The notes under the pieces: model-generated
Databases searched by the model: none
Told to the model about the DNA's origin: nothing
The model's input: only the letters and a program-made list of their open reading frames with translations
Part shown: positions 44,105 through 53,209 of the stretch, one piece after another
How the letters are laid out: every line of letters begins with the position of its first letter
Numbering within the stretch: the stretch's first letter is position 1
NCBI GenBank assembly: GCA_019745775.1
Contig: JAIESR010000034.1
Span: forward strand, 1 to 64,000
Length of the DNA stretch: 64,000 bases
Source of the DNA: Xanthobacteraceae bacterium
GTDB taxonomy: Bacteria; Pseudomonadota; Alphaproteobacteria; Rhizobiales; Xanthobacteraceae
Reading direction: 5' to 3'
Made by a program: the position numbers and the translations under genes

Positions 44105-45109
44105 ATGCGCCTCGGTGTGCTGACGCTGGCAGTCATGACGGTTCTGGTGAGCGGCGCGTCCGTGCACGCCCAGAACGACTTCTATCGCGGCAAGACGGTC
44201 CGGATCGTCGTCGGCAGCGAAGCGGGCGGCGGCTTCTCGACCTACTCGCTGCTGCTGTCGGCCCATCTCGGCAAGCATATCCCCGGCAACCCGTCGGTGA
44301 CGATCGAGCATCGGCCGGGCGCCGGCGGCGTCACCGCGATCGACTATCTCGCCAGTGCGGCGCCGAAGGATGGCACCGTGATCGCGGTCGCGATGCCGAA
44401 TTTCTACGTGACGCCGTTCGTCGAGCCGAGCGCCGCCAAATTCAATCCGGCACAATTTCATTTCCTCGGCCGCATGAGCGACTTCGGACGCGTGCTGGTG
44501 AGCTGGCACACCAGCGGCGTACAAACCATGGACGATCTGACGGTCAAGGAGACGGTCGTCGGCGCCTCGTCGCGCCGCTCGACCACCTCGATCCAGCCGA
44601 TCCTGATCAATGAGGCGCTCGGCACCAAGATGAAGGTCATCACCGGCTTCATAGGCTCGGGACCGACCGCTATTGCGCTCGAACGGGGCGAGGTTCACGT
44701 CACCACCATCGCCTATTCGACTTTGCAGAGCCTGCATCCGCACTGGCTGCGCGACAAGAAGATCAACATGCTCGCCGGCCTCGACTTCACCGAGATTCCC
44801 GGCGTCACGCGCGTGCGCGACATGATCAAAGACCCGCTGAAGAAGGCGATGTGGGACTTCGTCGCCCTGCCCGCGGAATTCGGCACCGCCTTCGTCGCTG
44901 CGCCCGGCTTGCCGGACGAACGCCTACGCATCCTGCGTCAGGCCTTCGAAGCAACCATGAAAAGCGAGGAAATGATCGCCGACGCCAAGAAGCGCGCGCT
45001 CGACATCAATCCGAAGTCCGGCGACGCGCTCGATCGGCTGTTCGCCCAGGCCGGCTCGCCGACGCCGGAGATCATCAAGCACGTCGCCCGCGTGATGGGC
45101 GTCAACTGA
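44105..45109 (+). CDS. Bug-family (TctC-like) periplasmic solute-binding protein
   Basis: 334 residues from the ATG at 44105, chosen because AAGGAG lies 6 nt upstream (another ATG at 44099 is too close). Signal peptide MRLGVLTLAVMTVLVSGASV with cleavage near VHAQND. Landmarks: VRIVVGSEAGGGFSTYSLLL, VTIEHRPGAGGVTAIDYL. This branch is divergent from the other three Bug proteins here. Bug receptors bind carboxylates; with the TcuA-like gene it may take up or sense a tricarboxylate. No TctA/TctB permease genes are in the window. Confidence 0.82.
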   Translation: MRLGVLTLAVMTVLVSGASVHAQNDFYRGKTVRIVVGSEAGGGFSTYSLLLSAHLGKHIPGNPSVTIEHRPGAGGVTAIDYLASAAPKDGTVIAVAMPNFYVTPFVEPSAAKFNPAQFHFLGRMSDFGRVLVSWHTSGVQTMDDLTVKETVVGASSRRSTTSIQPILINEALGTKMKVITGFIGSGPTAIALERGEVHVTTIAYSTLQSLHPHWLRDKKINMLAGLDFTEIPGVTRVRDMIKDPLKKAMWDFVALPAEFGTAFVAAPGLPDERLRILRQAFEATMKSEEMIADAKKRALDINPKSGDALDRLFAQAGSPTPEIIKHVARVMGVN

Positions 45110-45115
45110 GAGCGC

Positions 45116-45727
45116 TCAGGCTTCACCAACCTGTTGCAACCACGGCCGATCGTGCAACGTCTGCCGTTCCCAGGCCTCGATCAGCGATCGATGCCGCAAG
45201 GTCATCGCGACATCGTCGAGCCCTTCGAGCAACGCCATGCGCTCGCCGGCGTCCATCGCGAACTCGAACGTAACTCCGTCCGGGGCATCGATCCGGCAGG
45301 CCTCGAGATCGACCGTGAACGGTGCCTGCCCGTCCACGGCGACGACGCACGCCTCGAAATCGGCGCGCAGCGCCGGCTCGAGCACCACCGGCAGCATGCC
45401 GTTCTTCAGCAGGCTCTCGCGATAGACCTCGGCGAAGCTCTTCGCGACGATGCAGCGGATGCCGTGGGCGGCAAGCGCCCACACCGCCACCTCGCGGGCA
45501 CTGCCGCAGCCGAAATTGCCGCCCGTGACCAGGATCGGCGCGCGGCGGAAGCACGGCCGGTCGAGCACGAACGGCGCGTCCGGATCTCCGCGCCAACGCG
45601 CGAACAGCGCGGTCTCGTAGTCGGGTTCGAGCGAACGCATGAACTGCACCGGCGCGATCTGGTCGGTGTTGACGTTGTCGATCAGCAGGGGTGCGGCCGC
45701 GCCGCTGACCGAGGTAAATTTTTCCAT
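45116..45727 (-). CDS. LeuD-like aconitase-family small subunit
   Basis: 203 residues. LeuD signatures are LLIDNVNTDQIAPVQFM, ILVTGGNFGCGSAREVAVWA, and CIVAKSFAEVYRESLLKNGM. It forms the swivel domain that completes the active site of the LeuC-like partner encoded just upstream, 2 nt away. As the pair follows a Bug receptor rather than leu biosynthetic genes, a catabolic hydratase (for example for cis-aconitate or a methylated malate) is possible. Confidence 0.87.
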   Translation of the reverse strand: MEKFTSVSGAAAPLLIDNVNTDQIAPVQFMRSLEPDYETALFARWRGDPDAPFVLDRPCFRRAPILVTGGNFGCGSAREVAVWALAAHGIRCIVAKSFAEVYRESLLKNGMLPVVLEPALRADFEACVVAVDGQAPFTVDLEACRIDAPDGVTFEFAMDAGERMALLEGLDDVAMTLRHRSLIEAWERQTLHDRPWLQQVGEA

Positions 45728-45729
45728 CG

Positions 45730-47126
45730 TCAGATGTCCTGCATCAGCGGACGCGGATCGCAGATCGCGCCCGTGATCGCGGCAGCCGCGGCGGTCGCCG
45801 GGCTCGCCAGATGGGTACGCACGCCGGCGCCCTGCCGGCCTTCGAAATTGCGGTTGGTGGTCGAGACGATGCGCTCGCCGGCGGCGACCTTCTCGCCGCC
45901 GCCGCCCGCGCACATGGAGCAGCCCGGCTCGCCCCCAGGAATCCCGCGTCTGTGAAGATAGCACGCAAGCCCAGATGCTCGGCTTTGCGCGCCACAGCGC
46001 GCGACCCCGGCACGACCACGGCCCGGACGCCGTCGGCGACCTTGCGGCCGACGAGCACCCGCGCCGCGCTTTCGAGATCGGCGAGGCGCGCATTGGTGCA
46101 GGAGCCGATGAAGACGCGATCGATCCTGGTGCCCGCGAGTCGCCGCCCCGGCGACAGATCCATGTAGCCGAGCGCACGCTGCCAGACCGCCTCGTCGAGC
46201 CCCGCCCGCGCCGCCGTGTCGGGCACATGGCCGGCGACCGAGGCAACCTGCGCCTGCGTCGTCCCCCAGGTGATCTGCGGCGCAAGCTCGCTGCAATCGA
46301 TGACGAGATCGACATCGAACGTGGCGTCCTGGTCGGAACGCAAATCCTCCCAGTCCTGTCGTGCGCGGCGGCCAACGTCCGCCCGGGGCGCATGCGGTGA
46401 TGCCGCCAGCCAGGCGAACGTCGCTTCATCGGGCGCGACGACCGCCCTGCGGGCGCCGAGCTCGACCGCCATGTTGCAGAGCGTCAGCCGCGCCTCGACC
46501 GGCAGCGACGCAATGAGCTCGCCCGTAAATTCGAGCGCGACCCCGCGCGCCATCTCAAGGCCGAGGCGGCCGATGAGATGGAGGATGACGTCCTTGGCGT
46601 AGACGCCGTCGTCCCGGCGCCCCTCAAGCCTGAAGCGCATCTGGCGCGGCTTGCGCACCCACATCGCCTGCGTCGCCAACACATGCTCCAATTCCGAGCT
46701 GCCGCAGGCGAGGCCGAGCGCGCCGACCCCGCCGACCGTCGGCGAATGGCTGTCGACGCAGAGATAAGTCGAGCCGGGCAGCACGAGCCCGAGCTCCGGC
46801 ATCACCACATGGGAGATGCCCTGCTCTTCATCGCCGACGTCAAGCAGCCGCAGGCCATGTCGCCGCGCCGCCACGCGCGTGGCATCGACGAACTGGCTGC
46901 CGCCCAAACTCGTATGGGTCCGAAACGACGGGACCGAATGGTCCTGCACCACCACCGCGAGATCGGGCCGGCGGATTGCGAGCACGCGCCGTTCGAGGTT
47001 CTTCAGGACCTGCGGCGCGCGCACGTCGTCGACGACGAGGCGGTCGATATAGAGCAGCGTCTTGCCGCTCTCGTCCTCGGTGAGCCGATGCCGCGACCAG
47101 ATCTTGTCGAACAACGTCGCGCCCAT
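45730..47126 (-). pseudogene. LeuC-like aconitase-family large subunit with one-base frameshift
   Basis: From the ATG at 47126: [74 protein letters not shown] (Fe-S Cys). At about 45935 the frame breaks after IFTDAGFL; the expected [20 protein letters not shown] (two cluster Cys) and [20 protein letters not shown] follow in the next frame to the stop at 45730. One missing base restores about 465 residues, the normal LeuC length. Frameshift allele or consensus error. It would work with the LeuD-like subunit downstream. Confidence 0.82.
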
Positions 47127-47142
47127 CGGCCTCAACTTACAT

Positions 47143-48132
47143 TCACGGACTGAGCTTGATATTCGCCTTCTGGCCGAGGTCGAGCCACTTGGCGATGTCG
47201 TCATTGACGAACTTCGTGAACACGTCGGGCGCGTTCGGCGCGGGCTCCGCGCCCGCCTCGAGCAATCGCTTCCTGGCGTCGTCGATCGCCAGCACCTTGG
47301 CGGTGTCGGCCGAGACCTTGCGCACGATCTCGGCTGGAGTCTTGGCGGGCGCAAACAGGCCGAACCAGCCGAGCGACGAATATTTCGGCAGGCCGGTCTC
47401 GGCGATCGTGGGGAAATCCGGGAACAGCTTCGAGCGCTCCGACGCGGTGATGCCGATCATGCGCAGCTTGCCGATCGCGATGTGCTGCGTCACCACCTGC
47501 GGCGGCGAGAACAGCATGTTGATCTGCCCGCCGAGCAGGTCGTTCACCGCCGGCCCGGTGCCGCGATACGGCACGTGCAGCAGGTCGACGCCGGCCATCT
47601 GCCCGAACAGCGCGCCCGAAAGGTGCGACGCGGTGCCGACGCCCGACGAGCCGTAGCTGAGCTTGCCGGGATTGGCCTTGGCATAGGCGATGATGTCGGC
47701 CGCGCTCTTCACCGGCACCGACGGATTGACCACCAGGATGTAAGCCGGCGCCGCCACCAGCGAGATCGGCGAGAGCTCTTTCGTGACCTCGTAGTTCGCG
47801 GGCTCGGCGCCCTGGCTTGCCGCCACCGACAGGATCGCGCCAGTCGACGCGAGCATCAGCGTGTAGCCATCCGCCGGCGAGGCGATCACCTGCCGCGCGC
47901 CGAGCAGGCCCGAGGCGCCGGGCTTGTACTCGGTGACGACGGTCTGCCCCCACAGCCCTTGCAGGTGATGCGCGACCACGCGGCCGAGCACATCGGTCGC
48001 ACCGCCGGGCGGGAACGGTACGATGATGCGTACGATGTTGTTGGGATAGGCTTGCGCCCGCGCCGGCAGCGATGCGAGCGCCGCCGCGGCGACGCAGCCG
48101 GTCGAAGCCAGAAAGTCACGCCGAGAGATCAT
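47143..48132 (-). CDS. Bug-family (TctC-like) solute-binding protein, Tat-type signal
   Basis: 329 residues. N-terminus MISRRDFLASTGCVAAAALA is a Tat-like signal. Bug landmarks: VRIIVPFPPGGATDVLGRVV, VVTEYKPGASGLLGARQVI, SPADGYTLMLASTGAI, and LSYGSSGVGTASHLSGALF. First gene of the leftward set with leuC- and leuD-like genes (16-nt gap), so its ligand is likely the substrate of that hydratase. Confidence 0.9.
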   Translation of the reverse strand: MISRRDFLASTGCVAAAALASLPARAQAYPNNIVRIIVPFPPGGATDVLGRVVAHHLQGLWGQTVVTEYKPGASGLLGARQVIASPADGYTLMLASTGAILSVAASQGAEPANYEVTKELSPISLVAAPAYILVVNPSVPVKSAADIIAYAKANPGKLSYGSSGVGTASHLSGALFGQMAGVDLLHVPYRGTGPAVNDLLGGQINMLFSPPQVVTQHIAIGKLRMIGITASERSKLFPDFPTIAETGLPKYSSLGWFGLFAPAKTPAEIVRKVSADTAKVLAIDDARKRLLEAGAEPAPNAPDVFTKFVNDDIAKWLDLGQKANIKLSP

Positions 48133-48301
48133 GCCGTCCTCCCCAGGAATCTGCTTTGGACCGTTGTCAAAATGGCCCGTTTACGCTGGATAATGGCATC
48201 AATTCCCGCCCTGGGCACGGGCCTGATAGACACCCGGGTCGTGGTAAGATGCCGCGCCGTCACAAACGATTCTGTGGCGCCCGCTCGCCTGAGGAACGCG
48301 C

Positions 48302-48760
48302 TTGACCGAGACCCCCGCGAGAAGCCGCCTGGGCGCCTTCGTCAACCTGCTGTTCGGCTATGACGGCCGGATCGGCCGCCTGTATTTCCTGCTGGGCTTC
48401 CTGGCTTTCGTCGGCATCATCGGCTTCCTGTCCGGCATCGCCGAGGACGTCACCGCCGGCACCGGCGACATCGGACGCTACGTCGCGTTCGCGTTCATCG
48501 TCGGCACCGGCGTCTGGATGCACTCGGCGGTGGTGATCAAGCGGCTGCATGATCGCGACAAGGGCGCCGGCTGGTACCTTGTCTACGGGGCGGCGCCGTT
48601 CGGCTTTTTCATCCTGGCGATCTACTTCTGGACCGTGCGGGCCATCGAGATCGCCTCGCTGCTGTTCGTGCTCTCGTTCGGTGGCCTGATCTGGGCGATC
48701 GTCGAGCTCGGCTTCCTGCGCGGCACCCGCGGCCCGAACCGCTTCGGCTCGAAATACTAA
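48302..48760 (+). CDS. DUF805 membrane protein (third of three)
   Basis: 152 residues from a TTG at 48302 (next ATG would be inside the domain). YDGRIGRLYFLLGFLAFVGI, VVIKRLHDRDKGAGWYLVY, and C-terminal RGTRGPNRFGSKY are DUF805 features. Monocistronic by position. Function unknown. Confidence 0.82.
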   Translation: MTETPARSRLGAFVNLLFGYDGRIGRLYFLLGFLAFVGIIGFLSGIAEDVTAGTGDIGRYVAFAFIVGTGVWMHSAVVIKRLHDRDKGAGWYLVYGAAPFGFFILAIYFWTVRAIEIASLLFVLSFGGLIWAIVELGFLRGTRGPNRFGSKY

Positions 48761-48824
48761 CTGGACAGAAGCATTCGCGTCGCGTGGTCCCCTGGACTAT
48801 AAGGAGGCCGGGGACGACGAGACG

Positions 48825-50492
48825 ATGCAGTTCGCGCACGACGGCGCCATTCTGTTCAATTTGCTTGTTGCGGGATTGCTGACGCTGATCCTGGGCGCCG
48901 TTGCGCTGGTGCTCCTGCAACGTGCCATCCTGCGCAACATGATGCGCGCAGGCGGCTCTGGCTTCGTGCCGCCTGCCGACGATCGGGCGCGCCGCCCCGC
49001 CGATCCGGAACTCGCCTTCGGCAACGTCACGGAGACGGCGGGCGCAGGCCACATGGCAAGCCGCCTGCTGTGGCGCCACGCGCTCGCCCACGGCGTCGCC
49101 GGGCTGGCGTTTGCCGCGGTGTCGACCGCGCTGCTGTTCCGTTTCAGCGGCATGGAGTTCTTCCCGCTGCGCACCGTCGTCGTCACCTGGGCCCATGCCT
49201 GGCCGACGGTGCTGGTGCTCGGCCTCCTGGTCGGGCGCGACCGCCGCCTGCAGGCGATGATCGTGTTCGGCTATCTCGGCGTGCTCGCGCTCATCTGCGT
49301 CGTTGCGGAGCTGCGCGGCACCGAGCCGCTGCCGATGTTCGGCGTGACGGTGCCGGGCTATGTGCAGCCCGCGATCATCTGGGCGCTCAATGCCGCGCCG
49401 TCGGCATTCCTGCTGTTGTTCCTCAACCGTACGATCCGGTCGATCGGCCCGCTGGTGCTGGTGTTCGTGTTCGTCCTGCTGGTCGGCAGCCACATCGCGA
49501 CCACGCTGATGTCTTTCGAGAGCGTCCTCAGAGCAGTTGTGACGGTCGCCGTCGCGCTTCACATCGACGGCGCGGTCACCTTCTGGATCGTTCAGGCGCT
49601 CGGCGCGCTGGTCATGGCCTGGCCGGCCTGGCGCTGCGTCACCTGGCTGCGCGACCGCTATGCCGCCAAGCGCTCGAGCGAACTGCTGTTGATCGCGGAC
49701 GCGATCTGGCTCCTGCAGGCGCTGGTTCTGGCATCGAGCCTGTTCCGCGAGCAAGGTGTGCTGGCGTCGTTTGCCGCAGTGCTGCCGTGGATCGCCTGGC
49801 GCCTGACGCTGCATGCGACGATCCGCCCGGTGTTGCAGGAGGCCCGTGCGCGCGAGCCGATGCGGCTCCTGTTGCTGCGCGTCTACGGCTTCGGCCGCCG
49901 GTCACGGCGCCTGCTTGACCTTCTCGGCACGCGCTGGCGCCTGCTCGGTAGCATCGACCTGATCGCCGCGCCCGATCTCGCCTCGCGCACGGTCGAGCCC
50001 TCGACCTTCCTCGAATTCGTGCGCGGGCGACTCAAGCGGCTGTTCATCCGCAGCCCCGAGGATTTGCGCGCCCGCGTCGCCGCGCTCGACGACAAGCCCG
50101 ATCCCGACGCGCGTTTCCGCATCAACCAGCTGTTCTGCTCCGACGATATGTGGAAGGCCGCCGTCAACCACCTGATGGGCACGGCCTCTCTGGTCGCGAT
50201 GGACCTGCGCGGCTTCGGTCCGCACCGGCGCGGTTGCGTCTACGAGCTCGAGACCCTGCTCGACACCGTGCCGCTCGACCGCCTGGTGTTCCTGATCGAC
50301 GCCTCGACCGACCGCAAAGGCCTCGAAGCGATTCTGTCCGCGCACTGGCAGCGGCTCGCGGCGGATTCGCCGAACCTCGTCGCCGCGCATCCGACGCTGC
50401 GGCTGCTCGACGTCAGCGGCAACGACGCCGCGGCGGTGCGCCATCTGCTCGCGATCGCCGAACAGCCGGCGGCGGTGGGACGGACGGGTTAG
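48825..50492 (+). CDS. Large membrane protein with TIR-like C-terminal cytoplasmic region
   Basis: 555 residues, no family I can name with certainty. About eight hydrophobic segments occupy residues 8-300 (for example FNLLVAGLLTLILGAVALVL, LVLVFVFVLLVGSHIATTLM). Residues about 345-545 are soluble: LLLLRVYGFGRRSRRLLDLL, STFLEFVRGRLKRLFI, LFCSDDMWKAAVNHLMGTAS, LVAMDLRGFGPHRRGCVYEL and LVFLIDASTDRKGLEAIL. The alternating beta/alpha pattern with the conserved-looking D-L-R-G-F and Y-E-L blocks recalls a TIR- or Rossmann-like domain. Function unknown; a sensing or defence role is only speculation. Confidence 0.7.
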   Translation: MQFAHDGAILFNLLVAGLLTLILGAVALVLLQRAILRNMMRAGGSGFVPPADDRARRPADPELAFGNVTETAGAGHMASRLLWRHALAHGVAGLAFAAVSTALLFRFSGMEFFPLRTVVVTWAHAWPTVLVLGLLVGRDRRLQAMIVFGYLGVLALICVVAELRGTEPLPMFGVTVPGYVQPAIIWALNAAPSAFLLLFLNRTIRSIGPLVLVFVFVLLVGSHIATTLMSFESVLRAVVTVAVALHIDGAVTFWIVQALGALVMAWPAWRCVTWLRDRYAAKRSSELLLIADAIWLLQALVLASSLFREQGVLASFAAVLPWIAWRLTLHATIRPVLQEARAREPMRLLLLRVYGFGRRSRRLLDLLGTRWRLLGSIDLIAAPDLASRTVEPSTFLEFVRGRLKRLFIRSPEDLRARVAALDDKPDPDARFRINQLFCSDDMWKAAVNHLMGTASLVAMDLRGFGPHRRGCVYELETLLDTVPLDRLVFLIDASTDRKGLEAILSAHWQRLAADSPNLVAAHPTLRLLDVSGNDAAAVRHLLAIAEQPAAVGRTG

Positions 50493-50571
50493 GCACCGCG
50501 ACGCGTCTGCCCTTGACACCCGCAGCGGGACCGTCACCCTCCCCGTCCGGCAACGGAGAGAGAGGCGGTCC

Positions 50572-51570
50572 ATGCGGGCGACAGGAATGACGACAAGAAC
50601 AATCGCCTCGCTCGCGGCCGTGCTCGCCGCAACGCTCGCCTGCGGCAACGGCGCGCTCGCGCAGAGCTATCCGTCGCGGCCGATAACCATGGTCGTGCCG
50701 TTTCCGCCCGGCGGCGCCACCGACGCGATCGCGCGCATCCTGAACGACCGGCTGCGGCAGGCGTTCGGCCAGCCGGTGATCATCGAGAACATCGGCGGCG
50801 CCGGCGGCTCGATCGGCGTGCAGCGCGTGGTACGCGCGGCGCCGGACGGCTACACGCTCAATCTCGGCCAGCTCGGCTCGCACGTGATGAACGGCGCCGC
50901 GCTGACGCTGAACTACGATCTCGTCAAAGACCTCGACCCGGTCTCGATGGTGGCGGCGAACCCGCAGGTGATCGCGGCGCGCTCGGGCTTTCCGGCGAAC
51001 AACCTCCAGGAGCTGATCGCCTGGCTCAAGGCCAATCCCGACAAGGCGTCGGTCGCGACCGTCGGCGCCGGAAGCCCCTCGCATGTCAGCGCGGTCTATT
51101 TCGGCAACATCATCGGAGCCAACCTCAATCTCGTGCCCTATCGGGGCGGCGGGCCGGCGATGCAGGACCTGGTCGCCAACCAGGTCGACCTGATGATCAT
51201 CCAGGTGGCGGAAGCGATCGCGCAGTCGCAGGCCGGTCGGCTCAAGACGTTCGCAGTCACCTCGAAGACGCGGCTGCCGGGCGCGCCCGACCTGCCGACC
51301 GTCGACGAGGCCGGCCTGCCGGGCATGTACATCTCGTTCTGGCACGGCCTCTGGATGCCGCGCGGCGTGCCGAAGGACATCCTCGCCAGGGTCAACGCCG
51401 CGATGGTCGAGACGCTGGCCGACCCGAACGTGCGCACGCGGCTCGCCGCCATGCACCAGGAAATTCCACCACGGGATCAGCAGACGCCGGAAGGGCTCGC
51501 GGCCGTTCAGAAAGCCGAGATCGAGAAGTGGTGGCCGATCATCAAGGCGGCCGGCATCAAGGCGCAGTGA
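50572..51570 (+). CDS. Bug-family (TctC-like) solute-binding protein
   Basis: 332 residues. Signal peptide TIASLAAVLAATLACGNGAL with cleavage near ALAQSY. Landmarks: ITMVVPFPPGGATDAIARIL, VIIENIGGAGGSIGVQRVVR, APDGYTLNLGQLGSHVMNGA, and ASVATVGAGSPSHVSAVYFG. The ATG at 50572 or 50587 may be used; GGAGAGAGAGG precedes the first. No permease genes are adjacent. Confidence 0.9.
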   Translation: MRATGMTTRTIASLAAVLAATLACGNGALAQSYPSRPITMVVPFPPGGATDAIARILNDRLRQAFGQPVIIENIGGAGGSIGVQRVVRAAPDGYTLNLGQLGSHVMNGAALTLNYDLVKDLDPVSMVAANPQVIAARSGFPANNLQELIAWLKANPDKASVATVGAGSPSHVSAVYFGNIIGANLNLVPYRGGGPAMQDLVANQVDLMIIQVAEAIAQSQAGRLKTFAVTSKTRLPGAPDLPTVDEAGLPGMYISFWHGLWMPRGVPKDILARVNAAMVETLADPNVRTRLAAMHQEIPPRDQQTPEGLAAVQKAEIEKWWPIIKAAGIKAQ

Positions 51571-51757
51571 CAGGCCCGTGCACGACCAGCGTTAACGCCC
51601 GGTGAACGCGGCAGCGCGACGAGGGTATTCTGGTAACTCACCGTCAACGCCGCCGGGCGAAAAATATCCCGTTTTTAGAGCATCTTAGCGCGATTGAACC
51701 GATTCCGGCGCCATACCGACTAACAGGGACAACATCCCCAAGGTCGAGAGCCCAGCC

Positions 51758-52102
51758 ATGTCGCGTAACCTGACCCGTATCCTGATGGCGGTCCTGGTGC
51801 TGAACGCCGTCGCCGTGGGCGCCACCATGTTGTCGCCCAACACCGCGCATTCGACGGCCAACAACACCGTCGTGGCCGCGGCCGACTTCGACTATATCTT
51901 CAATAGTGTTACCCCCACGCCGCGCCCTGCGTTCATGGACAGCGTGACCGCCGCGCCAATCGCCGCGTCCACGCCCGCCGCCACCGAGGCGCTCAACTTC
52001 GACAAGGTCTTTGCCAGCGTCAACAGCGCGCCCCAGCTCAACACGCCACCGAACCGCGAGCGGCTGCGCAACATCGGCTGGCGTCGCATCCTCGGCTCTT
52101 AA
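51758..52102 (+). CDS. Small secreted protein, unknown
   Basis: 114 residues. MSRNLTRILMAVLVLNAVAV is a signal or anchor segment; the rest is Ala/Thr/Pro-rich with two similar motifs, ADFDYIFNSV and LNFDKVFASV, about 47 residues apart, and ends IGWRRILGS. Codon bias matches the neighbours, so it is probably genuine. Family not recognised. Confidence 0.6.
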   Translation: MSRNLTRILMAVLVLNAVAVGATMLSPNTAHSTANNTVVAAADFDYIFNSVTPTPRPAFMDSVTAAPIAASTPAATEALNFDKVFASVNSAPQLNTPPNRERLRNIGWRRILGS

Positions 52103-52117
52103 AGCCTACGCCTTGCA

Positions 52118-53098
52118 CTAGCCGGCCTTGATGCCGGCCGCCTGAACGACCTTGGCCCATTTCGCGCTCTCGCTCTTGAGCTTGGCGGCGGCATCGGCGC
52201 TGCCGATCGCGGCCGCCTCGAATCCAAGCGCGTCCAGGCGCTGCCGCACGTCGGGCAGCGCGACCGCCTTGTCGACCTCCCGGTTGAGCGCGGCAACGAT
52301 ATCCTTCGGCGTCGAGGCCGGCGCAAAAATCCCGATCCAGAATTCGACGTCGATATCCGGGAAGCCGGCCTGCGCCATGGTGGGAAGGTCAGGCAGAGCC
52401 ACCAGCCGCTTGCCGCTCGCGACCGCCAGACCACGCAGCTTGCCGTCCTTGACCTGCGCCACGCTCGAGGCCGGCGAGCCGAAGGCGATCGGCGTATGGC
52501 CGCCGATGGTCGAGGCCACCGCGGGGCCGGCGCCGTTGAACGGCACGTGCACGAGATCGAGCCCGAGCGACAGGCGGAACAGTTCCGCCGTCATGTGGCC
52601 GGGCGTGCCGATACCCGGCGACGCGTAGCTGTACTTGCCGGGATTCGCCTTCACCAGCTCCACAAGCTCCTTGACGGTCCTGACCGGCAGCGACGGCGTG
52701 ACCGTGAGGACCTGGGTGGTCGTGACCGGGATCGAGACCGCCTCGAAATCCTTGAACGGATCGTAGGGCACCTTGGGATAGACGAACGGATTGATCACGA
52801 AGCCGGTATCCATCACCAGCAGGGTATAGCCGTCGGGCGCGGCCTGCGCCGCGCGGTGGGTGCCGACGACGCCACCGCCGCCGCCCACGTTCTCGATGAC
52901 GTACTGCCGACCGAAATGCTCGGACAGCTTCTGCGCGATGAGGCGGCCAATGGCGTCGTTCTGGCCGCCGGGCGCGAACGGAACGATCATGCGTACCGGC
53001 CGCGTGGGATAGGCCTGCGCCCCCGCCGGGCCGGCCAGCGCGGGCGTGGCGGCCGCGGCGGCAACCAGGCGCAAGAATGTGCGGCGATCGAATTTCAT
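52118..53098 (-). CDS. Bug-family (TctC-like) solute-binding protein, Tat-type signal
   Basis: 326 residues from the ATG at 53098. Signal MKFDRRTFLRLVAAAAATPA (RR motif) with cleavage near GAQAYP. Bug landmarks: VRMIVPFAPGGQNDAIGRLI, YVIENVGGGGGVVGTHRAAQ, APDGYTLLVMDTGF, KYSYASPGIGTPGHMTAELF. Fourth Bug gene within 9 kb, standing alone on this strand. Confidence 0.9.
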   Translation of the reverse strand: MKFDRRTFLRLVAAAAATPALAGPAGAQAYPTRPVRMIVPFAPGGQNDAIGRLIAQKLSEHFGRQYVIENVGGGGGVVGTHRAAQAAPDGYTLLVMDTGFVINPFVYPKVPYDPFKDFEAVSIPVTTTQVLTVTPSLPVRTVKELVELVKANPGKYSYASPGIGTPGHMTAELFRLSLGLDLVHVPFNGAGPAVASTIGGHTPIAFGSPASSVAQVKDGKLRGLAVASGKRLVALPDLPTMAQAGFPDIDVEFWIGIFAPASTPKDIVAALNREVDKAVALPDVRQRLDALGFEAAAIGSADAAAKLKSESAKWAKVVQAAGIKAG

Positions 53099-53209
53099 CG
53101 GATGCCTCCCGGCGCGGGTTAATGACTGGTAAACGGTCGCGGACCTTCCTGGCCCCCCCAATCGGGTGAATGAGACATTAACCAAGTTCAGTCATCAATC
53201 GAATTATCG

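Noticed and set aside
41272-44136. 954-codon minus-strand open frame opposite dapE and the TcuA-like gene
   Set aside because: Same artefact: the plus strand holds dapE and a flavoprotein with unmistakable motifs.
44105-53098. Reading the Bug proteins as parts of complete tripartite tricarboxylate transporters
   Set aside because: No TctA (12-TM) or TctB (4-TM) gene is present in the window, so a complete transporter cannot be claimed.
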